Shown in pieces: positions 42,311 through 51,424 of a DNA stretch of 64,000 nucleotides (the stretch's first letter is position 1; every line of letters starts with the position of its first letter). Source of the DNA: Bacillota bacterium. GTDB lineage: Bacteria; Bacillota; Clostridia; Christensenellales; Aristaeellaceae. The notes under the pieces were generated by a model. That model was not told the origin of the DNA, did not search any database, and saw nothing but the letters and a program-made list of their open reading frames with translations. The stretch spans positions 62,001-126,000 of the forward strand of contig JAEYOW010000023.1 in the NCBI GenBank assembly GCA_023411375.1, given 5' to 3'. The position numbers and the translations under genes were made by a program.

Positions 42311-43333
42311 TTAAACCAATCCCATGGCCATCTCCACGCCCAGCGCGACGACCACGACCAGCGCGGAGATAATAAAGCCGTGAAGCATCGGTTTCATGCC
42401 GGATTTGCGCATCTCGCGGAAGTCCGTGTTCAGCCCGATCGCTGCGAGCGCCGCCACCATCAGGAACTTGCTTAAATCCTTCATGGCGGAGGAAACGGCC
42501 TGCGGGATAACGCCCGCGCTGTTAAGCACCGCGAGGCCAAGGAAACCGGCGATAAACCACGGGAATAGCGACAGCACGTTAACCCGCGCGCCCTCTCCGC
42601 TTACGTTCAGGCGGCGCTTTTCCCGCACGTTGATAAAGGAAAAAATCAGCACGGTGGGGATGATGGAAAGCGTGCGCGTCAGCTTGACCATGGTGGCAAA
42701 GTCGCCGGCGGCCTCGCTGTAGGCATAGCCGGCGGCGACCACGCTGGACGTATCGTTGACGGCCGTACCCGCCCACAGCCCATAGGCCATATCGCTCATG
42801 TGGAGCCATTGACCCAGGAAGGGGAAAACCAGAATCATCACCATATCAAATAGAAAGGTTGCGGACATGGCGTAAGCGATATCCTCGTCCCGCGCGTCGA
42901 TGACGGGCGCGATGGCCGCGATGGCGGATCCGCCGCAAATGCCCGTGCCGGCGGAAATCAGGTTGCTCAGCTTCCAGTTGAGGCCGAGCGCGCGTCCCAC
43001 CAGATAGCCGCCCCCAAAGCAGGTCAGCAGCGTAAAGAGCATGACCGTCAGCGAAAGCCGGCCCACCGTCAAAATCGCGCCCATGCTGAGCGACGCGCCA
43101 AGCAGGATAATCGCGAGCTTGAGAACCTTCTTTGAGGTGAACCTGAGCCCCTTGGCGACCATGCCGCCGGGCTTGTAAAGCGCGTTAATACCCATCCCGA
43201 TAAACAGCGCGATCACCGACGCGCCGATTAAGTGGATGGGCAACAGCCCTTCCAGAAAGCGCGCGGCCAACGCTACGGCCGCCGCGATTGCGAACCCGGG
43301 AAGAAAGTCCAGCCATTTCCACACCTTTTGCAT
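42311..43333 (-). CDS. YeiH-family putative sulfate exporter
   Basis: This 340-residue membrane protein of the YeiH/UPF0324 family has about ten helices. GASLSMGAILTVGRLS, SAGTGICGGSAIAAIAPVI and LWAGTAVNDTSSVVAAGYAY are family hallmarks. The last two resemble the discontinuous helix motifs of anion transporters. GGAGGG precedes the ATG at 43333, and the longer frame from 43411 is rejected. A LysR regulator is divergent, the same arrangement as yeiH/yeiE. The substrate (sulfate or sulfonate) is not proven. Confidence 0.88.
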   Translation of the reverse strand: MQKVWKWLDFLPGFAIAAAVALAARFLEGLLPIHLIGASVIALFIGMGINALYKPGGMVAKGLRFTSKKVLKLAIILLGASLSMGAILTVGRLSLTVMLFTLLTCFGGGYLVGRALGLNWKLSNLISAGTGICGGSAIAAIAPVIDARDEDIAYAMSATFLFDMVMILVFPFLGQWLHMSDMAYGLWAGTAVNDTSSVVAAGYAYSEAAGDFATMVKLTRTLSIIPTVLIFSFINVREKRRLNVSGEGARVNVLSLFPWFIAGFLGLAVLNSAGVIPQAVSSAMKDLSKFLMVAALAAIGLNTDFREMRKSGMKPMLHGFIISALVVVVALGVEMAMGLV

Positions 43334-43397
43334 ATGAAAACCCTCCGTTTCTGCCCGGCTATTGTACCGCTCAATTGGGATAATGTAAAATGATGAA

Positions 43398-43427
43398 TTG
43401 CTATTATTCATAAATATATGTTATGAT
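43398..43427 (+). promoter_or_regulatory. Divergent control region with LysR-type dyad
   Basis: ATTCATAA (43406-43413) and TTATGAT (43421-43427) form an AT-rich interrupted dyad of the kind bound by LysR proteins. TTGCTA (43398-43403) and TATGAT (43422-43427), 18 bp apart, may be the promoter of the regulator gene, so the dyad would overlap its own start. Confidence 0.45.
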
Positions 43428-43494
43428 ATGACGACTGATATGAGCCTGAAAGGCTCGCTAACAGCCCGTTTGCGGGTTTGAGAGGATGACGGGG

Positions 43495-44361
43495 ATGCTT
43501 GACGCAAAGCTGTTGACATTTTTGGAGGTGGCGCGGCTGGGCAGCTATACGCGCGCGGCCGAAAGGCTTCACCTGACCCAACCCGCCGTAACGCAGCATA
43601 TCCGCAAGCTGGAGGAGCACTACCGGCGCAAGCTCATGGATACTTCGGGCCGCGCCGTCCGTCTGACCGCGGCGGGGGAAGAGGTGCTCAGCTACGCGCG
43701 GCTGCAGCTGAACAACGAGCGCCGGCTGATGGAGCGGCTGTCGGAAGGGCAGCGGCCGCTATGCGTGGGCGCGACGCTTTCCATCGCGGATTATTACCTG
43801 CCGCCGAGACTGTCTCGCTACTTGTCCGGGGGCGGGACGCCTCCGCATGTGGAGGTCGGCAACACCGAAACCCTGCTTTCGCGCATGCATAACGGCGATC
43901 TGGACTGCGCGCTGATCGAGGGGCTCTTTGACGAGGCGGTTTTTGAGGCGGATATTTGGCTAAACGCCTCCTTTGTCCCCATCGCGCGCGCGGGCCATCC
44001 GCTGGCGTGCGGCATACGCACGCTCCGGGAGCTGTGCGGCTATCCGCTTCTGCTTCGTGAGCCGGGCTCCGGCACGCGCGCGGTGCTTGAGAATGCGCTG
44101 TTTCAGCGGGGCATGTCGCCGGACAGCTTTTTAAAATCGGCGGAGCTGGGCGGCTTTGGGCTCATCAAGGCCGTGCTTGCCGCGACCGACGCAGTCAGCT
44201 TCATGTACGAAGGGGTTTGCCGGGCCGAAATCGAGGCGGGGACCCTTTGCGAGCTTCCCGTCGCTGATTTCTCGCTTGTGAGGCCGCTGTATTTTTTACG
44301 CCTCAGGGGCGGCCCGGAGGGGGAGCGGTGCAACGCGTTTTATGAGGCGGTGCGGGTATAA
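43495..44361 (+). CDS. LysR-family transcriptional regulator
   Basis: This 288-residue regulator has an N-terminal winged helix: LTFLEVARLGSYTRAAERLH, LTQPAVTQHIRKLEEHYRRK. The type II periplasmic-binding sensor domain begins at about residue 90 (LCVGATLSIADYYLPPRLSR). The second of two close ATGs was chosen because GAGAGG is nine bases before it. It is divergent from the YeiH-type transporter and probably controls it. The effector is unknown. Confidence 0.92.
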   Translation: MLDAKLLTFLEVARLGSYTRAAERLHLTQPAVTQHIRKLEEHYRRKLMDTSGRAVRLTAAGEEVLSYARLQLNNERRLMERLSEGQRPLCVGATLSIADYYLPPRLSRYLSGGGTPPHVEVGNTETLLSRMHNGDLDCALIEGLFDEAVFEADIWLNASFVPIARAGHPLACGIRTLRELCGYPLLLREPGSGTRAVLENALFQRGMSPDSFLKSAELGGFGLIKAVLAATDAVSFMYEGVCRAEIEAGTLCELPVADFSLVRPLYFLRLRGGPEGERCNAFYEAVRV

Positions 44362-44564
44362 AAAAGCGGGACTTCCCTTCCTGCCTGTTTGTAGCAAAGA
44401 AAAGAAACCCCACCGTGCCGCTATGCCAATTGAAACCCGCCGACGTATGGCTGAATCAGCGCCGCACGCGCTCTGCCCACAGCGGCTAAAGGACTGGCGG
44501 ATTCATACCAGGGCATAGCCCCTTCGCCGCCGCGCCTGATGGAATCGAACGGGTAAAAACCAGT

Positions 44565-44819
44565 CTACGCCTGCGCGTCGCGGGCTTCCTTCTCGGCCTT
44601 CAGCTCCGCCGAGCGCTGGGCGTCCAGCTTTTTTTGCTTGCGCTTTCTAAAGAAGAGCTGAATTTTCTTCCAATAGATGCCAACCGCCGCGCCGCCAGCC
44701 GCGAACACCGCCGCGACGATCTGGATAACGTAGCTGGTGGAGGCGGGGTCGATGTAGGCCAACGCGGAGCCGCTGAACATAAACAGCATACATAAGGTCA
44801 GGTACAGAGCCTTTATCAT
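44565..44819 (-). CDS. Small membrane protein with DPxTxSY motif
   Basis: This 84-residue protein has a signal-like helix (MIKALYLTLCMLFMFSGSAL), then YIDPASTSYVIQIVAAVFAA, a second helix and a basic YWKKIQLFFRKRKQKK tail. The DPxTxSY-Q motif occurs in a recurrent family of small proteins near envelope polysaccharide genes, whose function I do not know. GGAGG precedes the ATG. It is the last gene of the M42 operon, 19 bp after the previous stop. Confidence 0.7.
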   Translation of the reverse strand: MIKALYLTLCMLFMFSGSALAYIDPASTSYVIQIVAAVFAAGGAAVGIYWKKIQLFFRKRKQKKLDAQRSAELKAEKEARDAQA

Positions 44820-44838
44820 GTGGGAAAACGGCCTCCTT

Positions 44839-45825
44839 TTATTGCAGATAGGTAAGCAGCAGCGCCCTGGCGGCCTCTACGTCGCGCAGATCGATCACCT
44901 CGCACGCGCTGTGCACATAGCGGCAGGGGATGGAAAGGGTTCCGGCCCTTACGCCGCCGCGTGAAAGCTGAATGGCGCTGGCGTCCGTGCCTCCGAATGG
45001 CAGCACCTCGCGCTGGGTTTTGACGCCCGCGCGCCTGCCGGCTTCCAGCAGCTCCTCAACCAGCTCCGGGTTGGAAATGCTGCCGCGGTCCATGATCTTG
45101 ACGGCTACGCCTTCGCCCAGCCTGACCGCGGGCAGCTTGGTTTCAGGGGTATCGCCGTTGGCGGTTACGTCCAGCGCGATGCCGATATCGGGCTCCACGC
45201 TATAGGCCGCGGTCTTCGCGCCCCGGCAGCCGACTTCCTCCTGGGTGGAGAAAACGGCGATAATGGTATTTTTGGTTGCGGGCAACGCCTGCATCACGCT
45301 GACCAAAAGCGCGCAGGCCACGCGGTCGTCCATGGCGGGCGCGGCCACGCGGTGCCGGCCTAGGCGGAAGCAGTCGTTGGCGTATACGGCCACGTCGCCC
45401 AGGGCGACCATTTCCAGCGCCTCCTGCTCATCCGCCGCGCCGATATCGATAAACATATGCTTCATGGCGGGAGTTTCGCCCTCGCGCACCGGCTCCTGTA
45501 CAATGACGCCCTGTACGCCGTTGGCAAACGATACGCGGCGCGTACGGCTGACCGCAAGGCTGACGCCGCCGACCGGCATCACGCGCAGAAAGCCTTCCTT
45601 TTCAACGGCCACCACGATAAAGCCGATGTGATCCATATGCGCGGACAGCATGATGCGCTTGCCGTCCGGAGCGGTGCCGCGTTTTTCGCAGATGAGGTTG
45701 CCCAGCGCGTCGCGGGTGATGCTGTCCGCCTTGCCCTCAAGCAGCTTTTCCACCGCGTCGGCCACGCCGGACTCATGCCCCGTCGCGCCGTAGAGATCGA
45801 CCATTTGCTTTAAAAGCTCAAACAT
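44839..45825 (-). CDS. M42-family aminopeptidase 1
   Basis: This 328-residue TET/CelM/PepA-type metallo-aminopeptidase has the ligands of the dinuclear site: LSAHMDHIGFIV, MDDRVACALL, the general-base pair in STQEEVGCRG, IALDVTANGDTP and RYVHSACEV. These cytosolic dodecamers trim short peptides. GAGGTGG precedes the ATG. It is third in a row of related genes. Confidence 0.92.
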   Translation of the reverse strand: MFELLKQMVDLYGATGHESGVADAVEKLLEGKADSITRDALGNLICEKRGTAPDGKRIMLSAHMDHIGFIVVAVEKEGFLRVMPVGGVSLAVSRTRRVSFANGVQGVIVQEPVREGETPAMKHMFIDIGAADEQEALEMVALGDVAVYANDCFRLGRHRVAAPAMDDRVACALLVSVMQALPATKNTIIAVFSTQEEVGCRGAKTAAYSVEPDIGIALDVTANGDTPETKLPAVRLGEGVAVKIMDRGSISNPELVEELLEAGRRAGVKTQREVLPFGGTDASAIQLSRGGVRAGTLSIPCRYVHSACEVIDLRDVEAARALLLTYLQ

Positions 45826-45843
45826 GAGAATCCACCTCGTTTC

Positions 45844-46887
45844 TTATTTTTCCAAAAAGGCTTTGGCCAGCGCGTACTGCGCTTCCACGTCGGCGGACGC
45901 GCATACGGTGGACGGGCTGTGGATGTAGCGGCAGGGCACGCTCAACACGCAGGTTCTGACGCCGGAACCCGCGCGCTGCATCACGCCGCCCTCGTTGCCG
46001 CCGCTCACGCTCATTTTGACCTGATGCCGGACGCCCGCTTCCTTTGCCAGCGCCAGCATCTGCCTAAACAGCCCGGGGTTGGCAATGGAGGCGTTGTCCA
46101 TAAAGCTGATAGCGACGCCCTCGCCCACCCGGCAGACCTGCTGCGCGGCGGGCGTGTCGCCCGTATCGTTGGCGGTGGTACCCTCCAGCGCGAGCCCGAT
46201 ATCCGGCATCAGCCGGTAGGCGGCGCCGGTCGCGCCCCGGCAGCCGACCTCCTCCTGGCAGGTAAACACAAAATCCGTATCGCCGCGTACGCCGGCCTCC
46301 AGCAGGCGCAGCATGTTATAGCAGCCCACGCGGTCGTCCAGCGCCCGGGCGAGCAGCTTGCCGTCGCCAAAGGGTGTAAACGCGGTGTCAAACGTGATGG
46401 GCGTGCCGGCGGGGGCTTTTTGAAGCGCCTCATCCTTATCCTTCGCGCCGATGTCCACATACAGCTGGTCGATGGGCAGCACCCTTTTGCGGTCCTCGGC
46501 CGTCTGCTGGTGGATAGCCATCGCGCCGATCACGCCGTTCAGCGGTTCCTTCGCGGGCTTGCCATCCTTCGCCGCAACGGCGTAGCCGACCTTGACGCGC
46601 TTGGATACCAAAACGCGCGGGTCGATGCCGCCGATGGCGCGCACGCGCAAAAGCCCGTCGTCCGCAGCGGAAACCACCATCAGGCCCACCTCGTCCATGT
46701 GCGCGGACAGCATCACGCGCGGCGCGGACCGGTCGCGTCCGGCTTTGTGGGCGATCACGTTGCCCATGCGGTCGATCATGACGTTTTCTTCCCCAAGCCG
46801 CTTGACGCATTCGCGGTATACGGCCATGCGCACAGGCTCCTCGCGGCCGCTGATCCCCTGTAACTGGCAAAGCTCCTTCAGCTCCAT
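45844..46887 (-). CDS. M42-family aminopeptidase 2
   Basis: The 347-residue paralogue shows LSAHMDEVGLMV, LDDRVGCYNML, TCQEEVGCRG, LALEGTTANDTGD and RYIHSPSTV. Glu in LALEG replaces the Asp of the neighbour, which is common in one M42 subgroup. The ATG at 46887 has AGGGTGGG upstream; a GTG five codons earlier is possible. The start overlaps the end of the preceding peptidase gene by 10 bp. Confidence 0.92.
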   Translation of the reverse strand: MELKELCQLQGISGREEPVRMAVYRECVKRLGEENVMIDRMGNVIAHKAGRDRSAPRVMLSAHMDEVGLMVVSAADDGLLRVRAIGGIDPRVLVSKRVKVGYAVAAKDGKPAKEPLNGVIGAMAIHQQTAEDRKRVLPIDQLYVDIGAKDKDEALQKAPAGTPITFDTAFTPFGDGKLLARALDDRVGCYNMLRLLEAGVRGDTDFVFTCQEEVGCRGATGAAYRLMPDIGLALEGTTANDTGDTPAAQQVCRVGEGVAISFMDNASIANPGLFRQMLALAKEAGVRHQVKMSVSGGNEGGVMQRAGSGVRTCVLSVPCRYIHSPSTVCASADVEAQYALAKAFLEK

Positions 46888-47957
46888 AGCTCTTTGTCCC
46901 ACCCTTCGTCAAGGTCGCTCAGGAAATGCGCGAGCAGTCGCCCACATTCGCGGATAACGTTCATGTCCAGCAGCTCGACCGTCGTGTGCATGTATTTGAG
47001 CGGCAGGTCGATCAGCACGCAGGGCACGCCCGCGCGCGCAATCTGGATATCGTCGGCATCGGTATAGGTGGCGCGCTCGGCAAGCTCGGTGTTGAGCTTG
47101 AGCCCGTGGTTTTTCGCCGTTTCCTTCAGCCGGGCCAGCAGCTTGTGCTGGATGAAGGGGCCGTAGGTCGCGGCGGGCGCGTCCAGGGGCACGGTGGTGT
47201 CCGGGCGGCTCTGGGGGATGGTGGCATGGCTTACGTCCAGCACCACGCCCATGTCGGGGTTGACGGCATGCGCGGCGACGGCCGCACCCTTGGAGCCGAC
47301 CTCCTCCTGCGATGAGCACACGAAATAGATGTCGCACAGGTGGCTCATGGTTTTAAGCCGCTCCGCGGCCTCCAGAAGGCAGCCCACACAGGCGCGGTCG
47401 TCCATGGTTTTGGAGGCCGTACGATCGTTGAGAAGCTTCGTAGCGGGCCCGTTTAAGGTGATCAGGTCGCCGATGCGCACCAGCGCGCGCACGCGTTGCG
47501 CCGGCAGCCCGAGATCGACAAAAAGATCCTCGCGCTTGTAGTTGCGCTCGCGGTCGGCGGCGCCAAGCAGATGGGGCGGCGTCGCGCCCACCACGCCCAG
47601 AAGCTTCTCGGGCGCGCCGTTTTCCGGCCGGGCATGCACCGTGACGGTGGACGCGGGCAGGATGCGGGGGTCCACGCCGCCAACCTGACCCATGCGAAGC
47701 GTGCCGTCCGGCAGGATGTCGGCAACCATAAGCGCGATTTCATCCTGGTGCGCCGAAAGCATCACGCGCGGCGCGGGGGAACCGTCCGCCGTCCCCCGGG
47801 TCGCCTTCTTGACGGCGATCACGTTATAGAGCGCGTCTACGGTAACGCTGTCGCAGAGCGGCTCAAAGCGGGCTTTCAGCCACTCGGACACCTCGCGCTC
47901 ATGCCCGCTGGGGCCGTGCTGCGCGGCCATACCTTCCAAATAGTTAAAAATGTCCAT
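46878..47957 (-). CDS. M42-family aminopeptidase 3
   Basis: The 359-residue first gene of the operon keeps LSAHQDEIALMV, MDDRACVGCLL, SSQEEVGSKG, VVLDVSHATIPQS and KYMHTTVEL, so the metal site seems complete. It is the most divergent of the three. A weak GGAAAGG precedes the ATG at 47957. Different side-chain preferences in the three paralogues would let the cell process a broad peptide pool; this is inference. Confidence 0.92.
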   Translation of the reverse strand: MDIFNYLEGMAAQHGPSGHEREVSEWLKARFEPLCDSVTVDALYNVIAVKKATRGTADGSPAPRVMLSAHQDEIALMVADILPDGTLRMGQVGGVDPRILPASTVTVHARPENGAPEKLLGVVGATPPHLLGAADRERNYKREDLFVDLGLPAQRVRALVRIGDLITLNGPATKLLNDRTASKTMDDRACVGCLLEAAERLKTMSHLCDIYFVCSSQEEVGSKGAAVAAHAVNPDMGVVLDVSHATIPQSRPDTTVPLDAPAATYGPFIQHKLLARLKETAKNHGLKLNTELAERATYTDADDIQIARAGVPCVLIDLPLKYMHTTVELLDMNVIRECGRLLAHFLSDLDEGWDKELWS

Positions 47958-47995
47958 CTCTCTCTGCCTTTCCCTGTTACTTGTTCTGGCAGTTT

Positions 47996-48024
47996 ATTAT
48001 ACAAAATCCAATAGGGAAATGCAA
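47996..48024 (-). promoter_or_regulatory. sigma-A-type promoter of the M42 operon
   Basis: TTGCAT (48019-48024), a 17-bp spacer and a perfect TATAAT (47996-48001) on the minus strand, 39 bp before the first peptidase gene. Confidence 0.75.
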
Positions 48025-48090
48025 CGCCGGGCCAATGAATAAGGAAGCCGCCGGACGGCTTCGCCTGGCTTTGCCAACATCCGTCAAACC

Positions 48091-48119
48091 TTGACATTTG
48101 AAGTGCCAATGAGTATGAT
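48091..48119 (+). promoter_or_regulatory. sigma-A-type promoter of the 48-55 kb gene row
   Basis: A perfect TTGACA (48091-48096), a 17-bp spacer and TATGAT (48114-48119), 46 bp before the ATG at 48165. Confidence 0.75.
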
Positions 48120-48164
48120 AACAAAGATTCTCATGCTCTTTTTGGGCGGAAGGGCGGGTGGCTG

Positions 48165-49907
48165 ATGAAACGCGCGATACCCTGGCTGTGCGGTCTGATC
48201 ACGGCGACGCTGCTGCTTGCCGCCCTGGCCCTGCTTGCCGGCCTGCGCTATGCCGGCACGGGGGACGCGCTGATTTTAAAGACGTTCGCGGGCTATCAGG
48301 GCGGAGTGCCCGCGCATTTTCACCAGGAATTGCACACGGCGCTGAGCTGGCTTTTGTATGGGCTTCACACCCTCGCGCCGGCTTTGCCGTGGTTTTCGGT
48401 GATGCAGCTGGTGCTTTTGTGGCTTGGCTGCGCTGTTATTGTCAAAAGTTTGACGCGGTGCGCGGTGAACCGCGGCCTCCATTGGGGATGGGGCGCGGCG
48501 GCCGGGGCGTTGCTGTTGGGCGCCTACGCGCTGTTTGCCTGCTGCCGGGTGGATCACGACCTGACCGGCGGATTGCTTGGGGCGGCCGCGGTCGCGCAGG
48601 TTTTTTCACCCGACTATACCTCGGCGGACGACCGGCAGGTTCTGCGGGGGCTGCTGGCGTCGGGCGGGCTGCTGTTGGCCGCTTACTGCCTGTACCAGGA
48701 GGGGGCGTTCGCGGCGCTTACCCTGTGGGCGCTTTGCGTGCTTACCATACGCCTGACGGTCTATGCGCATGCCGAGGTCGCAAGCAGGGGAACCCTGGCG
48801 CGGCGCGGCGCGCGTGGGCTGATTCTAAGCGTATGGATATGCGCCTTTTGCTTTCTGATCTTCGCGGCGGTGCGGAATATCGAGCTGGACGCGATGGGCG
48901 AGTTTGCCGTGTGGCAGGGCGCCCGCGCGGCGCTGTTTCAATCACCGGCCTTCCCCGCGGGCGTGAGCGACGCGATGCTGGAGGCCGTGGGCTGGTCGCG
49001 CACCAGGCTGGAGCTGGTGGCGAACGGCTTTGTGTATGACGCGGGAATTACGGCGGAAAGCATGCAAAAGCTGGCAGGGCTGCTACGCGCCGGCGCGGAT
49101 GCGGGTCTTGGTAGCATGGCGGCGCGGCTGGACGGCGGGGTCAGGGCGCTTGCGCAGTCCAATCCGCAAATCCTTTTGGCAACGGCAATTCCGCTCGCGC
49201 TGGGCTTGCTTTGCGGGCTCGCGCACGGGCTGCGGCGAACGGGTAGGACGTGGGGCTGGCTGGCCCCCGCGCTGGCGTTCGCAGGCTGCGGCATATGGCT
49301 TTGCGCGTTTGCGCAGCATGGCGGGCTTCGTTTTCCGGAGGCGATGGCGGCGCTATTTCCCACCGCCGCCGCGCTAAACGGAATTGCGCTGTTCACGCTT
49401 CGACCGGAGGCGGAAAACAGGGGCTGGCGGCGGTTGTCCTGCGGCGCTATGGGGGCTGTCTGCGCGGCGCTTGCGCTGCTGTGCGCCGCCGGAAACGCTC
49501 GCGACATCGTGAAGCTGCCGGTAGAGCCCGAAGCCTCCGCGTTTGAGGAGGCGCTGGACGTGTACGCGCTCAGCAAGCCTGATAAACTGATTTTTTACCA
49601 GACCGGCCTTGCGAGGGATACGCGGCTTTTTCCGGATCTGAGCCGGGTGCCGCGAAACATCGTGCTGCCGGACGCGCGCAACATGTTCACAGGCGGCTTC
49701 AACGACCAGCTGGACGCCTTCGGCATCGACGGGCGCGCGCTCAGGCCCCGGGATTATCTTCGCGAAAACGTGCTGGTCGCCGGTACGGAAAAAGGGCCGT
49801 GGAGACGGCTTTTGCCCTATGTGAACGAAAGCGTGCCGGGCACTCTCAACTGGGCGCTGTACCAGAAGGGAGACGTCGCGAGCCTCTACAGGCTTTGCCG
49901 GCGCTAG
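48165..49907 (+). CDS. Polytopic membrane protein, unknown (GT-C-like layout)
   Basis: This 580-residue protein has about ten to eleven hydrophobic helices and a C-terminal soluble region of about 120 residues (from PVEPEASAFEEALDVYALSK). The first extracellular loop reads GTGDALILKTFAGYQGGVPA, with an Asp shortly after helix 1, and is followed by helices ending ALPWF. That layout is reminiscent of GT-C glycosyltransferases, but no diagnostic motif is recognised. The Shine-Dalgarno is weak (GGGTGG). Gene spacing suggests co-transcription with the MATE gene 71 bp downstream. Confidence 0.6.
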   Translation: MKRAIPWLCGLITATLLLAALALLAGLRYAGTGDALILKTFAGYQGGVPAHFHQELHTALSWLLYGLHTLAPALPWFSVMQLVLLWLGCAVIVKSLTRCAVNRGLHWGWGAAAGALLLGAYALFACCRVDHDLTGGLLGAAAVAQVFSPDYTSADDRQVLRGLLASGGLLLAAYCLYQEGAFAALTLWALCVLTIRLTVYAHAEVASRGTLARRGARGLILSVWICAFCFLIFAAVRNIELDAMGEFAVWQGARAALFQSPAFPAGVSDAMLEAVGWSRTRLELVANGFVYDAGITAESMQKLAGLLRAGADAGLGSMAARLDGGVRALAQSNPQILLATAIPLALGLLCGLAHGLRRTGRTWGWLAPALAFAGCGIWLCAFAQHGGLRFPEAMAALFPTAAALNGIALFTLRPEAENRGWRRLSCGAMGAVCAALALLCAAGNARDIVKLPVEPEASAFEEALDVYALSKPDKLIFYQTGLARDTRLFPDLSRVPRNIVLPDARNMFTGGFNDQLDAFGIDGRALRPRDYLRENVLVAGTEKGPWRRLLPYVNESVPGTLNWALYQKGDVASLYRLCRR

Positions 49908-49978
49908 CCGAAGCTGCCTTCGGCGCTACAAAAGCAGGACGCGGGCCGGGCCCGCTGCCTATCTGAAAGGATTGTTTT

Positions 49979-51424
49979 ATGCAAGCGAAAGCTTCTCCGC
50001 CCGTCCGCGCGTTCCGTTTTGTGCGGGATTGCCTGCGCTGGGACCGCGCGTTTGCGCGCAATGTGTTCATGGTCGCCCTTCCGATGATTCTTCAGCAGCT
50101 GGTGGCCGCCTCGCTGCACATCATCGACGGGCTGATGGTATCCGGGCTGGGCGACGCGGCGTATTCCGCCGTGACGCAGGCCAACCGCGTCACCTTTATG
50201 TTTAACCTTTTCAGCTTTGGCACGTGCACCGGCGGCGCGATTTTTTTAAGCCAGTTTTGGGGTGCGCGGGACGTAAGGCGCATGCGGCATTCCATGGGCC
50301 TTTCCATGGCCTTTTCCGTTATCGTCGCGGTGTTTTTCATGAGCGCGGCGCTCCTGTTTCCCCGCCAGATTGTCTCGTGCTTTCTGCCGGAAGGGACGAG
50401 CTTCGAGCTGGCGGTCAAATACCTGCGCATCGTCGCGCCGGGCTATCTGTTTACCGCCATCGACGGCGTGTACGGCACCACCATGAAATCCGCCGAAAAG
50501 ACCTATATCCCGATGATCGCCGGCTTTGTGAGCATCGGCACCAACACGCTGCTAAACTACGCGTTCATCTTCGGACATTTCGGCATGCCCGCCATGGGCG
50601 TGGAGGGCGCGGCGCTGGCGACGATTATCTCGGCGGCGGTTTCAATGCTGATTAACATCTGCTTTGCCTACGGCCTTCGCCTGCCCGCGGGCGCGAGGCC
50701 TTCGGAGTGGATCTGCCGCGACCGCGAATTTGTGAGGAAGTTCACCAAAACCGTCGTGCCCGTCATCTTTAACGAGGGCCTGTGGGCGGTGGGAACCACC
50801 ATGTACAGCGTGTTTTATGGCCGCATGGGCGACGCGAGCGTGGCCACCATGGGCGTTTGCAACACGATTAACGACCTGATCTGGGTGGTGATTTTCGCCA
50901 TGATGAACGCGACGGCCATCATCGTGGGCAAGGCGCTTGGAGCGGGCAGCCGCGAGCGCGCCTACCTGTACGCAAAGCGCATGATGGCGGGCGCGATGGC
51001 GGCGGGCGTGGCGCTGGGCGTGCTGGTAATCGCCATACGGTGGCCGCTGGTCAACATCTTTTCGGGACTTTCGGCGGAGGTGCGCGAAAAAGCGCAGCTC
51101 ATTCTTTTCCTGGGCGGGCTGACGATCTGGTTCCGCGCGTTTAACACCATCAACATCGTCGGCGTGCTAAGAAGCGGCGGCGATACGGTTTTCAGCCTTT
51201 TGCTGGACGTGGGAACGCTGTGGCTTGTCGGGGTGCCGGCGGTGGGCGTCGCGGCGCTGGTGCTTCACTGGCCGCTGGAGTGGGTGTATGTCTGCACCTT
51301 CCTGGAGGAATTTGTGAAGCTGCTGATCGGTTTGCCGCACTTTAGGCAAAAGCAGTGGATGAATGTGCTGACGGAGCCCGGGGCGGGCGGTTGCGCGGTC
51401 CAAACAAAAAATGAGGGGATTTGA
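49979..51424 (+). CDS. MATE-family efflux transporter
   Basis: This 481-residue protein has twelve helices in two related halves. The N half starts FARNVFMVALPMILQQLVAA, and the C half starts FVRKFTKTVVPVIFNEGLWA. MATE proteins export cationic drugs or metabolites with Na+ or H+ coupling. AAAGGA precedes the ATG. Its TGA is directly followed by the ATG of the kinase gene. Confidence 0.92.
   Translation: MQAKASPPVRAFRFVRDCLRWDRAFARNVFMVALPMILQQLVAASLHIIDGLMVSGLGDAAYSAVTQANRVTFMFNLFSFGTCTGGAIFLSQFWGARDVRRMRHSMGLSMAFSVIVAVFFMSAALLFPRQIVSCFLPEGTSFELAVKYLRIVAPGYLFTAIDGVYGTTMKSAEKTYIPMIAGFVSIGTNTLLNYAFIFGHFGMPAMGVEGAALATIISAAVSMLINICFAYGLRLPAGARPSEWICRDREFVRKFTKTVVPVIFNEGLWAVGTTMYSVFYGRMGDASVATMGVCNTINDLIWVVIFAMMNATAIIVGKALGAGSRERAYLYAKRMMAGAMAAGVALGVLVIAIRWPLVNIFSGLSAEVREKAQLILFLGGLTIWFRAFNTINIVGVLRSGGDTVFSLLLDVGTLWLVGVPAVGVAALVLHWPLEWVYVCTFLEEFVKLLIGLPHFRQKQWMNVLTEPGAGGCAVQTKNEGI

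Noticed and set aside
45919..46863. 314-residue ORF on the plus strand in an M42 gene
   Set aside because: His/Ala/Arg-rich antisense translation; the M42 metal-site motifs are on the other strand.
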